Source: Dentipellis sp. KUC8613
Lineage: Eukaryota; Basidiomycota; Agaricomycetes; Russulales; Hericiaceae
Reading direction: 5' to 3'
NCBI GenBank assembly: GCA_002286715.1
Contig: NSJX01000030.1
Coordinates: 123,034-187,033 of the forward strand
Length of the DNA: 64,000 nucleotides
Part shown: positions 45,066 through 55,576 of the stretch, piece after piece
How positions within the stretch are numbered: position 1 is the stretch's first letter
How the letters are laid out: each line of letters begins with the position of its first letter
The notes under the pieces: model-generated
Told to the model about the DNA's origin: nothing
Seen by the model: the letters and a program-made list of their open reading frames with translations, nothing else
Databases searched by the model: none
Position numbers and translations under genes: made by a program

Positions 45066-45896
45066 ATGCACACCGACAACCTCGTCCTCGTCGCTCCCCG
45101 CCCCGTCCGCATTGCCTCCAATGCACTCGCTCTCGTCCACTCCCCTCCGCCCCGACCCCTTCCTTTCCGTCGTCCCGCCTCGTCCTCCCCGGTGGCAGAC
45201 GATACGAGCCCGAGCGACCGCCCGCACTCCCCCCGCCAGTCTCCCCGGTAAGCATCTTCTCTCCCAAGTCCTCTCTGCTCGCCATAGCAAGTCTTTTTTG
45301 TCCTGTCAGTCCGACATATCTGACTCTCGCTTTACAGAGCCAACCTGCCCTCTGAGGCGCTAGAGGAATTCCTTTCCATCCTCCGCCCGTCGCTGTTCCC
45401 CCCTCAGTCCCCGCCGCTGCGAGCGCGCAGGATCCCGCTCAATTTTGCCCACGAGCGCTCTACGTCGCTTTCTGCGAAGCCGCTCGATCGCCTTGATAAC
45501 GTTCCTATCCTCCGCGAGGATGCTCATACCCCTGCGAAGCCAACGGCCATGCACATCAGCCCGCGCCTCCTTTCGCCCCGCCCGTACGACGACGAAAACT
45601 CTGACTTTGTCGCCTTCCGTACCTACAACTCCGGGCCCTTAGGTATGTTCCATCTTACTCATCGACTCCGCTCCGTCAGCTGTACGTCTCGTTTAGCGTC
45701 CCCGGTCTCGCGCATCCACACCCGCAACCCCTTCCAGCGCCACCCCTCGTACGAGATGCCCTTCGGAGGCGCCGGCGGTCTGTTCCAGGCAGGCATGAGC
45801 CCACCGCCTCAGAACGCCGTCGCTTTCGTGCCCAACTCACCTACGCTCGTTCCGCTGCCCCCGCCGACTCCGAGCGAGCTCGATCTCGACCTCTAA
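45066..45896 (+). CDS. Disordered protein of unknown function
   Basis: I do not recognise this family. The start MHTDNLVLVAPRPVRIASNA leads into a Pro/Ser/Arg-rich sequence of about 225 residues over three exons. Exon 1 ends at about 45250 (GT) and joins ANLPSEALEEFLSILRPSLF, a short amphipathic helix that is the most ordered part. An intron at about 45642-45694 joins DFVAFRTYNSGPL to ASPVSRIHTRNPFQRHPSYE. The C terminus is Pro-rich (PTLVPLPPPTPSELDLDL). Splice sites are canonical and keep frame, and composition is strongly coding-like, so the gene is probably real. Its Pro-directed SP/TP dipeptides suggest possible phosphorylation. It is divergent from the MFS transporter. Confidence 0.65.
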
Positions 45897-46661
45897 TCTC
45901 CTGTGGATTCACCCGATACCACATACCATCCGCTGTTGTGGCACTGTATTATCTTCAAACTAAACTTTTCAACCCCGTATACGTATACCCCGCGTTCTTT
46001 ACCTGCTCTGCATCCTTCCTTTGTCGTATCTCACCCGATGTATTCCCTCCCTATTTACTTGGCACCGCCCACACGGATTTTGTTCCCTTTGTCTACCCTT
46101 CTCTGCTCGATTTTCCCTTATCATCTCGTCCCTACTCCTGTTTGAATAGTTTCCTTTCTTCTCCGTCCGGTTCGAGGCCCGTTTTGTGGGCTTGTTTATC
46201 CTATGGACTGTCATATTATTGGGACATTAGCCGTACTACCAGTCTCCTTTCCTTCACGCCTCTACACCTGCACACACGTACGATGACGTCGATCGGCGTC
46301 GACTCGGGCCTCAGCTGCAGCATTCACGCGCACGATACGTCTTCATCATTACTTTCTCGTTCCGAACCCCGATCACGGTCCATAGACAGACCGCCTCCTT
46401 CTACGTATACATACACCAAGCTCTGTTGAAATGCAGTTTATTCACGTTCGCCATGCGTATGTCTTGACACAAATGTGAACTGTAAAATATTAAGCACGAA
46501 GCACGAGGCACGTAATTGACGAAAAACCGGGTCGGGGGATGATAAAGGTATAACCACTGTCCAGACTCTATGATGAGTGTCACTGAACACGGTGTGCAGG
46601 TCCAAAAACATATATAACAGATAAGCTACGTAGCAGCCAGCGTCGCGGTGCGCACTGCGAC
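45897..46661. other. 765-bp convergent intergenic region, pyrimidine-rich on the plus strand
   Basis: It holds the 3' flanks of the disordered-protein gene and of the acyl-CoA synthetase gene. A T/C-rich plus-strand stretch stays open for 163 codons (45938-46429), but its composition (Ser, Leu, Tyr, Pro) follows from base bias and no domain is visible. I see no RNA gene. Confidence 0.5.
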
Positions 46662-49630
46662 TCAGAGCTGCGCCTTCCCAGACGGGAGCTCGCCGAGCTG
46701 GTACAGCGCGTCGAGCGCCGCTTTGTGTTTCTGGTACGCGTCCTTCCTGCGGATCTTCAGCGTCGGCGTCATCGTGTTGTCCTCCACGCTGAACGGGTCC
46801 ATCGTGAGGTGGATGCGCTTCACCATCTCGAATCTGCCGCACACGTGGAAGTTCGGAGTGGTCAGCCCCGATCTTTTCATTTAAACCGGAGCGCGATCGC
46901 GCGACGCACCCTTTCAGATGGTTCTTCTTCCCCTCCCGCGTCAGCTCCGCCAGCACGGCCTGCACGATCCGCTCGTCGCTGCACAGCTCCTGCAGGGTCT
47001 TCGCATCGCTCTCGCTGACGGCCTGGCCCGTCACCTGGCTCGCGAGCTGCGCGAACTGGACGGGGTCCGGGACGACGACGGCGAGGAGGTACGCCTGCAG
47101 CGACTCCCCGTGCACAAAAATCTGGCCCACGAGCGGCAGCGACGAGTACAGGTTCTCGATCTTCTCGAGCGCGACGTACTCGCCCTGCGCGAGCTTCATG
47201 ATGTTCTACAGGCGCATGTTAGAGCGCGATTGAGGATACGGGCAGCCTGGCGGGTACGTACCTTCACGCGGTCGATGATCCGCAGGCGACCGCACTCGTC
47301 GATCTCCGCGACGTCCCCTGTGTGCACCCACTTCTCCTCATCAATCGCGCCGCTCGTGCTATTCTCGTCTGCCGATGACACCACGGTCAGCACACACGTA
47401 AATCCATAGAAGAAACGCTGCACAGACCCTTGTAATACCCTTTGAAGCACATCGGTCCTCGGCAGCACAGCTCGCCGCGCGGATTCGGCTTGTCCTCCGA
47501 CGTGTAGCCCATAGTGGGCACATCGACCAGCTTGACTTCCATGCCGGTCGACACGGGGCCGACCGTCCCGCTCGACGTCGGGTCGCCGGGCCAGACGTGG
47601 CTGCATACGGCGGCGTTCTCGGTCATACCGTACCTACGCAGATTGTGTCGGCACGGGCATGGTGAGTCAAGTCAGGAACGGAACGCTACTTACCCTGGAA
47701 ACTGCGTCAGCAAGCTCACTTGTTGAGAAATGGAGGAGTCACTGACCTTCCAAGATGTCGCAGGCGAGGGCGACGCGCAGGAAATCCATGACCTCCGCGG
47801 TGATGGGTGCAGAACCACAGGTGACAAGCTTGAGGTTCCCACCCAGGACGGCTTGGATCTACCGATTTCGGGCCTTGAGCAGGAAGCTTCAATACAGGGG
47901 CAGTTGTCTCTTTACCTTCTTGAAAACGATTCTGTCCCAGAGGGCATGGGTGTTGTCACCGGTGGTATGGATCTTCTGCAGCTTCGCTGCAACGGCACGG
48001 CGGAAGATCGCGCCCTTGAGACCAGGGACGTTGCCTGCCACCATCGCGGCTTGGTAGATCCTGTTCAGGACGCGAGGCACGGACGGGAAGAAATTGGGCT
48101 TCAGGAGCTGCGCGTCTTCCAGCAGGCGCAGAGGGTCGCCGGTGAAGAACCCGATGCTTCCTCCGGTAGCAATAACGCAAAGCTCGTTCGTGCGCTAGAA
48201 CGCGTGAGAATGTCAGGATGTTCCCAAGGTATAACCGAGAAAGCGTGTACCTCGTAGATGTGTGCTAGGGGCAGATATGATAGGACACATCCACGTTCCG
48301 TCTTGGGGATGCTGTAACCGTACAAATTCGACTGTACAGCCGCCGCCATCTGGCCATGCGTCAAGAGCACACCTATCACATGTTAATGCACCCATTCGAA
48401 GCTCATAATAAGATGGGCTCACCTTTAGGGGTGGACGTTGTACCCTACAAAATCATAAGTGCACCACACGGGCCTCGCGAACCAACCCATACTCACGGAG
48501 GTATAACAGATCGAAGCAAGCTGATCAGGGGTCGCAGACTGGATCTCGCTCAGGTGCGCCTTGCCGAACTCCTCCACTAGCACGTTCGTGAGCAAGACCG
48601 AGATGAGCAACAGCGAAGCAGGGCAATACATTCTGGCAAGTCCTTGATCTCGACACCCACAGTCTCGCCCCAGGCCACCAGAGTTTGCCTCAGCTCTGGC
48701 GATAGGACATCTATCGACACAATCACGTTGAGGTGAGGTGTACGCGGTGCGAGCTTCAGCAACTGAGGAATGTGATTTGAAGTGGCGAAAATGATGGTCA
48801 AATGTGAATGGTTGATGCTACGAAATGAAATGCACGTCAGTACCACGGCCGACGCGCGTCGCCGTGCAACACAGGGGTGCTCACATGTGCTCTGAAGAGT
48901 GCAAGTCAGAAAACACGCGTAGACGCACGAGAACGCGACGTACCGACAGAGTCTTTTCCGAGCGTGTCATATAGGCTGACGCCCACCTTGCCATACGCGT
49001 GCAGCGCAAAGTCCACGAGCTGCCATTCTAGACGCGCGCAGGCGCGGTCGCTCGTCAGGGTTGCATTTCCCGGACTATCAGGGTCGCACCATCACGCACC
49101 AGGTCTGTTCTGACTCCACAGGCCGACCGACGGCAGCTCGCCGCCGCCGAGCTTACCGGACTGGAACAGCTGGTGCACGGCGCTGCCAATGTGCCGCCTG
49201 CGGACGTCGACCTCGGCCCACGTCTGCCAGACGTAGTGGTCTGCGAACTTGAGTGGGTTGGTTGATACGATAGGCCGGTGCCCCAACAAGCTGAGATCGC
49301 GCGCCGTGTTCAGCCCGTTCTCGAAGACCTCGGGAAGCGTGCGCAGAGGGGTGGTACCTGTCGCCTGAGCATCGAATAGCCCAAAGGCGCCTGCGGAAGG
49401 AGGCGAGTGTGGGAGTGCGTGAGCAACGCGGCAAGTGACGGCAGAAGGACGCGTTCGTACCGTTGCGGTAATGTGCTGTGTGCCGTGAAGCGCGTCAAAA
49501 GATGCGGAGAAGCCAGCACCGAAGAGCTCGTACCTGTCTGGCCCGACCGCTTCGTGCCAGGGACGGGCACGGACTGGCGGCGGTAGTCGACGTTGGGCGG
49601 GAGAGGGACGGTTCTGTCGAGGGTAGCCAT
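46662..49630 (-). CDS. Long-chain acyl-CoA synthetase (AMP-binding)
   Basis: These enzymes activate fatty acids to acyl-CoA through an acyl-adenylate. The start at CAT 49628-49630 gives MATLDRTVPLPPNVDYRRQS and VPVPGTKRSGQT, the typical eukaryotic LACS N terminus. Then come PEVFENGLNTARDLSLLGHR, the motif ICYTSGTTSTPKGVLLTHGQ (P-loop-like), LSYLPLAHIYER, GFFTGDPLRLLEDAQLLKPN, EGYGMTENAAVCSHVWPGD, GELCCRGPMCFKGYYKGE, WVHTGDVAEIDECGRLRIID and RVKNIMKLAQGEYVALEKIE. The terminal part VEDNTMTPTLKIRRKDAYQK precedes the end GKAQL. About 700 residues and nine introns. The last three residues AQL are near, but not equal to, a peroxisomal SKL-type signal, so location is uncertain between peroxisome and other membranes. 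Confidence 0.94.
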
Positions 49631-49972
49631 GGGGCGTCAAGTGGGGGAGGGAACAAAGAGGAGAAGACTGATTGGGTTCGAGGGAACTTAAGCGTTTGAA
49701 GAAGAGAGGGACATGTGGTCGGGAGCTGTCAGAGACCGCCGGTGATTCTGCTCTTCGACTCTCCGTACCCATCTTCGCTTCCACGTGTTTTTCCCCGCCG
49801 TAATGACGCACCCCTGACAATGTGCTCTGATCGCGCCGTGCCTACCCCACGCCCCGCTTCGGAATCAATTCGTCATCTCGACAATCGCTATCATTCGCGT
49901 CCTACTGTACATAGAATACATGTCTGCATATTATTCGAGCAGCGAGGCAGCTTATAGATCCACAGATATATA
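49631..49972. other. Intergenic region upstream of the acyl-CoA synthetase gene
   Basis: It lies between the penta-EF-hand stop codon and the acyl-CoA synthetase start codon, both on the minus strand; it should contain the LACS promoter. No motif or RNA gene was recognised. Confidence 0.5.
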
Positions 49973-51110
49973 TCACGGCGCGTTCAGAACAATCTACAAA
50001 ACTCGTTAGCAGTTGGAGCTTATAATGAAGCAAGAGGCATCTACCTTCATGAAATCCTCATAGTTCATCGTCACCCAGCCATCGCGGTCAGTGTCCACAC
50101 TAGTTCATATGTCAGTCTTCTGGAGTACATGGATACAAATAGCAAACGCACCGCTGGAAGGACTCCGTCAAGGTCTTGACGGCTACGCAGGCACGCACGA
50201 ACCGATCAAAGGTAATGCCAGGAGGCGGTCCATACCCCGCCGCAGGACCGGAAGCTTCGCGGGACGTGAGCTGTGCTGCACTTCAAGACCCGACAACGAC
50301 ACGCACCATACTTCTGCTCGATGAGCGTGAGTATACTTGGAGACAGGTTATATCCAAAGCTCCGCAGCGCTTCCGAGAGTTCATATCCGTCGATAGACCC
50401 CGAGCGGTCCTTGTCGAAGTGCCTGAACACGTTCTGCCAGTCGCTCACGTATTTCCATAGACCAGAGAACTCTGAAGGGGAGGGGGGTGATATTGAGTCG
50501 GTGTTCTGGATGGGAAGGCTCATCGGCTAACCTGAGAATCCAATCGTGCCGCTGCGATCAGTGTCCTGAACAGACATCAGCAACATGACTAGAGGTGGAT
50601 CAAGGCGGCGCGTACGAATATGTTCATAAGCATCTTGACAGTGTCGAGGTCAAATCCTGTGCATTAGACAGATCAGCCAACGTCATAATAGATGGTCACT
50701 AGATTAGAGCTATCTCGCGCGGATCCTCAACTGTAGACACACACAGCGACGAGAAGAGGAGCCTCGCACTGATACGTGGGAAAAGAACTTACTTGACCAG
50801 TTTCCTGCGGGTATCGATGGCATCAGCTACTTGTCTTGCAAGATCGACGTCGAGGCAAACACGCACCGTTCACCAGGGCGGATTGAAGCTCATTGACAGT
50901 AATCGAACCAGAGCGATCTGCGTCTACGGCGCTGAACCACTGCCATAACTGAGGGTCTGCCCCGGCAGGTGGTCCCTGCTGATAACCGTATCCTTGGGCG
51001 TAGGTGGGGGGTGCTGGGCTATGGTGGTGATGGTGGTGGTGGGAGGACGAGCTGTGGGAGTGGTGCAGCCCTCCTGGTGCCCCGTAGTTGGGGTTAGAGT
51101 AGATAGACAT
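49973..51110 (-). CDS. Penta-EF-hand calcium-binding protein (ALG-2/Pef1-like)
   Basis: Penta-EF-hand proteins bind Ca2+ and act as adaptors in ESCRT, COPII or stress pathways. The start at CAT 51108-51110 gives MSIYSNPNYGAPGGLHHSHS followed by seven consecutive His and a Pro/Gly/Tyr/Gln segment. EF-hand 1 is WFSAVDADRSGSITVNELQS, EF-hand 2 MLMNIFDTDRSGTIGFSEFS, EF-hand 3 VFRHFDKDRSGSIDGYELSE. EF-hand 4 is degenerate (PSILTLIEQKYAS.., ITFDRFVRACVAV). EF-hand 5 is SFQRCDTDRDGWVTMNYEDF, and the C terminus is MKIVLNAP, typical of the family's dimerisation end. Six or seven introns split it, several inside or next to the loops. About 225 residues. Confidence 0.94.
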
Positions 51111-51870
51111 GGAGGCAGAGACGAAGAAAGGTGAGAAGTGCAAGAGCCGCTGAGACTACCTTCAAAGGCACCACCAAACTTATCAATATCGTGGGAAGCT
51201 CGTCGACTTATCGGTGGCTATGTCCATCTCAGAGTCATGCTGGGCTCAAAGCTGTGATCAAGTATACTGCAGTGTGATCGAAGCGCAGCAGCGTCAGCAG
51301 CATCGCAGACTCTGCTTATTAGACGTTAGAGTACTTTAAGATGCTGGGCATTGCCACCCGCACTGTAGAGAACAATTAAAGTGACTCACCATTTTCTGTT
51401 TGATTTACTGGCAAAGATTGGGCGGCGATTAGCTGCTGACGCGCCCAGGCGCGCACATGGACAGCGCTCTATTCTGGGCCTCCATCAGACGCGCTGAGGG
51501 CCGCCTCATTGGGTGTACTTGGGTCGTGTCTTACATGTGACCGGCTCGAAGGAGGTTGAATGGGTTTATCTTGAGTCTGCAGACGGTGGAAGTAGTAGTT
51601 CAGCATACAACGAAGCGTGGGAACGAGCAAGCCGCTACGAATCTACTGGCCGATGGAAGCTAACTATATTTATCACATGTACGTACGGGCATTCTGGTGA
51701 CCGGCGTCGGAAGCACTGCTAAGAACGAGCCTGCACACGATGCTACCGCTGCATCCCTTGCGCTGCTCAGTGCCAACCCCGTCGACTCCAGAGGTCTCCG
51801 ACACCCCCGTTTTCTGACAGCCATCTCGCGACCATACCTCCGAGTCGCACGAAGAGCATCGATATCCATC
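51111..51870. promoter_or_regulatory. 760-bp divergent intergenic region
   Basis: It lies between the outward-facing starts of the penta-EF-hand gene and the HAD hydrolase gene and is the longest promoter-type gap in the window. The frame before the HAD start stays open from 51697 and encodes an Arg-rich stretch (HPRFLTAISRPYLRVARRAS), which could be a targeting extension or chance. No RNA gene seen. Confidence 0.4.
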
Positions 51871-53273
51871 ATGGGCCATAGAGTCGAAGCCGTAATATTT
51901 GATGTACGTCTCTTGCACGGAAGACTGTGTTCTCTCCAGCGAGCTCCAAATCGCACCGATAATCTCACCTGACGCACCCCCTTCTGATATCCTCGGGGAC
52001 ACTAGATCGGCGGCGTCGTCCTGCGGAGCCCCTTGCTCGCCATCGCAGCGTACGAACGGGAGCATGGAATCCCGAATAACTATATTAACTGTTCAATGTG
52101 CGCTTCTTCCATGCAGACACTCCATCCCGTTAATTAATTGTCCCACACCTGCTAGCACGCGCCGCGGCCGAGATGGGGCCTGGCAGAAGTTTGAGCGCGG
52201 GGAAATTGCGCTGCTCCCCTTTTACGACGCGTTTGGTCGGGAGCTGTCTGACACCGAGAACGGGAACAAGTGGTATGCTGAATACTGCGAACGGAAGCGC
52301 ACAGGTAAAGGCACCAACTCTGATTGATATGCTTATGCTTCTTCGTGACGCGACCGATTACTTATTTTTTTCGACACTGGACGCGCAGGGTGCCCTGAGC
52401 TGCCAAAGAGGCTGTCCATTGATGGCAGGGAGGTCAGTAGCTGCGTGGCCGGTGCTGCCCGCCCCGCCTGACTATTTTGACAGCTGTTCGGGCGAATGAT
52501 GCGAGAAAGCGGGACGTTCGATGACAATGTGGTCGAGGCGATACACAGGATCAGAGGTTCGGTGCTCTTTTTTCTGCGGAGGTGGCTTTTGGCTTAGGGT
52601 TTTTCACTTCATGCATGTTCTCTGTCGTGCTTCTGGACGTCCAGCGACGAAGCGGTGGCGTGTCATAGCCTTAACCAACAACTTCTCCGGGACTGAATCG
52701 TCCCTTCGTGGGTCTGATGAAACGCAATCGACAGCGACCCCGGAGGTAGACTTGGAAGCCGAATTCAAATTCTTGGGATGGGATCAGGGTGTGGTACCTC
52801 CAAAGCTGCGGGAGCTTTTTGACGATTTTGTGGATTCAAGCATCGTCGGTATGAGGTGGATATTTTTTTCGCTCACGACCGCCCTTCGCATCTCACCTCG
52901 GCCCCAGGAAACCGGAGCCCGAGTTTTACCTCTATGCATGCAAGAGGAATAACGTCAAACCGGAGGCCGTGGTCTTTCTTGACGACCTTGGCTTGTGAGT
53001 GGCTTCGGATGTATTATGCCCGAGATGGACTTACCTTTGTATTGTGTTGGCGCAGCAATCTCAAAGCCGCACAAGAGCTCGGAATGCAGACAATACGTTC
53101 GTATCACGCTTCCGTTCCGAAGACACTGACACCGATGCCGAACTCTATCCCACTTAATAGACGTGCCGATTGGGGGTTCTATGGGCGCACTAAAGCAATT
53201 AGAGCGATTGCTCGGCATAGATCTGACCACCCCAGGTCGCCGTCAGGCGCCCACAGCGCCATCAAAGTTGTGA
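51871..53273 (+). CDS. HAD-superfamily hydrolase (ACAD10/epoxide-hydrolase N-domain-like)
   Basis: HAD enzymes hydrolyse phosphate esters through an Asp nucleophile. The start MGHRVEAVIFD is joined across an intron (about 51904-51996) to IGGVVLRSPLLAIAAYEREH. Later segments are RDGAWQKFERGEIALLPFYD, AFGRELSDTENGNKWYAEYC, WRVIALTNNFSGTE (motif II Thr), GMRKPEPEFYLYACKRNNVK (motif III Lys), PEAVVFLDDLGFNLKAAQEL (motif IV DD), and the end GRRQAPTAPSKL. Motif I reads DIGGV, so the usual second Asp of DxDx(T/V) is replaced by Gly. About 300 residues and six introns. Related fungal proteins are annotated as epoxide-hydrolase-N-like or ACAD10-like phosphatases; substrate unknown. An N-terminal extension is possible. 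Confidence 0.85.
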
Positions 53274-53428
53274 GCGTGCGTGCGTGTCAGCCGGGTGCCT
53301 TGACGGGTTTCCGCTTCAATTTTTGCTGTGTGGGTGCTAGTCATTTATGGGTTGAATGTAACTTTCGCTCCCGTGTCTATTGTCAATATACCACTCTATT
53401 ACGGGTATGCATATGCAGTGCAAATAGA

Positions 53429-53809
53429 CTAGAAGGGTTTATCCGACGCGGGCGTCTTGTCCTCCCAGTAGTTGCCAATCTGGAAAAGACTGAGCCGCCA
53501 GCAATGCATAGGAGAACACAGCACGTACAACGGGCACCTTGACAAGGACGTTGGTCTTGACAATCGGGGTGACGGAAAGGATCTGCAAAGCTATGAATGA
53601 CTCGTCGTACAGAACTAGGAAAGACACGTACAAAGACGAGGGCGGTCCCAACGCCTGCACCCCAGATTCCGAGAGAAGGCGACCACCGTTTTGCGGTCTG
53701 TGCGACGTCAGATACTAAAAACACACAACAACACGCTAGAACATACGTCAAGGGTGAAGAGGCCAAGGCGGCGAGTGGCGGGGGTGGGTTGGAATGCGAG
53801 GCGAGCCAT
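53429..53809 (-). CDS. QCR10: Cytochrome bc1 complex subunit 10
   Basis: Qcr10 is a small single-membrane-span subunit of mitochondrial complex III. Four short exons reconstruct it: 53747-53809 (start CAT 53807-53809, MARLAFQPTPATRRLGLFTL), 53632-53697 (TAKRWSPSLGIWGAGVGTAL), 53529-53582 (ILSVTPIVKTNVLVKVPV) and 53429-53479 (IGNYWEDKTPASDKPF, stop). All three introns (about 49, 49 and 49 nt) have GT..AG ends, and frame is kept throughout. The product is 77 residues, the length I know for yeast Qcr10. It shares the pattern Trp-Gly in the membrane segment, KxPxxG, and the E-D-x-TPxxDKP end with that family. The N terminus is basic with one Asp. It is head to head with NOP16 (234 bp). Confidence 0.82.
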
Positions 53810-54043
53810 GAGCAGGAGGTGTGGAGGGATTCGAAAAGGACACGAAACGAGTGGGCAGCGTTCCGAGCCTCCCGAAAGTGTGACAGTATATCGTCACGGG
53901 TCACGGGTGCGTCACAGAGACCGGGCCCGGCGCTTCTGGAGGGTTGTGTGCTACCAAGTGCTGTCGACATCATTCATACCAGGCTTTACGTCCGTCTTAT
54001 CGCTCATCTTTTGCTTGCGGATCCGACAGTGCGTCTTCTCGGT
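53810..54043. promoter_or_regulatory. Bidirectional promoter of QCR10 and NOP16
   Basis: 234 bp between outward start codons. It contains a short GTGACGG/GTCACGGG-type repeat near 53895-53910. No assigned regulator. Confidence 0.4.
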
Positions 54044-54949
54044 GATGGCCAATCCCCGCCAGCGTCGCAAAGCCCGCTCCTCATCATACAAGCCTGTTAA
54101 CCACTCGCGGCGAGCGAAGAAGATTTTAAAAAAGCAGCCAGGTACGCAATTATCTGGGAAGCACAGGGCGCACTCCATTCATCATGAATTTATCAGCCAT
54201 TCGCGGTCCCAAGGTCCTGCAGGAGGCCTGGGACAAGCGTAAGACGGTGCTCCAAAAGTATGTCCGTCCCTTTCGAGGGACCAAATCATTAATGCTTGCT
54301 CATGACATTTGCGTGTCAGCTACGCGGCTTTGGGACTGTCGGCTTCCCTGAATCCTAGGACGTCTGGTGGTGTGGAATCCGTCAAGAAGAGTAGGGAAGA
54401 GGGGGGCGACAGCGACAATGTTCAGGCGACGGGTCAGGCTACGGAGCTGCCGGAGTCCGAGAGCAGTGTCCCAAAAGGATATGGGAGAATCATTCGGGAT
54501 GAAGAGGGGAATATCGTGGATGTGGAGATGGAGGACGAGACAGAAGAGGTGGCAGAGACGGCAAAAACAACACTAATCGAAGAACGAGCCTCGTTCATCA
54601 ACCCAGAGACAGCAAGCTGGGTCAACCTGGGTAGGGACACACGACACGACGAAAAATCGAGCCGTGTAGTGCAAGGTAAGTCACGTCAGTCGGTATGCAT
54701 TATTACTGTCAATTGACCATTGCTCGTGCTATCGAAGCGTTGGAAACGGTTTCATCGACCAGCACTCCAGTACCCCGGTTTTCATCAAACAGCGAAAAGG
54801 CATATCTGCAGCGGCTGATCGCCAAACACAAACAAGACGTGGACGCGATGGCGCGAGACCGAGGGTTGAATCCGGACCAGCGCACGGCAGGGGAGCTGCG
54901 GAGAGCGATCCGCAAGGCCGGCGGATTTGAAAAGCTGGTATCGCCGTAG
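54044..54949 (+). CDS. NOP16: Ribosome biogenesis protein Nop16
   Basis: Nop16 is a nucleolar factor of the pre-60S particle. The start MANPRQRRKARSSSYKPVNH is highly basic and family-typical. After an intron, IRGPKVLQEAWDKRKTVLQ and NYAALGLSASLNP follow, the conserved Nop16 core. A disordered acidic stretch (GNIVDVEMEDETEEVAETAK) precedes VQALETVSSTSTPVPRFSSN. The C-terminal helix region is SEKAYLQRLIAKHKQDVDAM with ARDRGLNPDQRTAGELRRAI, matching the family's conserved end, then RKAGGFEKLVSP and TAG. Three introns (about 54142-54194, 54258-54320 and 54676-54735). About 245 residues. Confidence 0.92.
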
Positions 54950-55576
54950 GCAGCGTGCGGGGAGCGGTTAACCGCTTCTTTTCGGCTGTGCAGGCCGATG
55001 GGTAGCCTAATTTTGATGGGCATGTTGGACAGGATGACTGCAAGCATTTGGGGATGCTCGCGATGGGAGAACGCGTCTGTGTGGAAAGAGAGCGCCGAGA
55101 TGGAGGCCGGACCGTGAGCACGCGGTCATCTGCACGGCGGTGGGTCTGGTGGCACTCACGGATATATTGTTCTTCTTCCAAGGCGTGTCAGTACTGGTAG
55201 GAATGAGCAGTGGGCAGGGCGGGGTGGCATGGAAGGGAGATGAATTACGTGAGTGTTGGGAGACGAGGTAAGTAGGAATGGCACGTGCATGGTGCGCGTC
55301 GGACGACGAGGCACGACGCGAAGGTTGAGAGCAGGTATGATTATGACACGCGGCGAGTGCGGCGCCAGGACGGCGGGAGTCTGCAGGCTGCGGATCTCGA
55401 ACCGCTTGAGCCCAGGCAAGAGAGCCCGTTGCAGCGGCGGACGATAAGTGAATGGACTGTCATTTACGGCCAGGTCTTCGATGCACTCGACACGACTCAT
55501 CGACATACTCCATATCCTCTCTGATCGTCGTACTCCTTAAATACCCCCTTCATACTCCCGACATCTCCATCCCACC
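54950..55576. other. Intergenic region before the Zn2Cys6 gene
   Basis: 627 bp between NOP16 and the transcription factor, both on the plus strand. A minus-strand frame at 55156-55506 is open for 116 codons but shows no domain and is Pro/Arg-rich. The last 100 bp are C/T-rich and probably the promoter. Confidence 0.45.

Noticed and set aside
55156..55506. 116-codon minus-strand open frame between NOP16 and the Zn2Cys6 gene
   Set aside because: Pro/Arg/Leu-rich composition, no recognisable domain and no clear partner exons.
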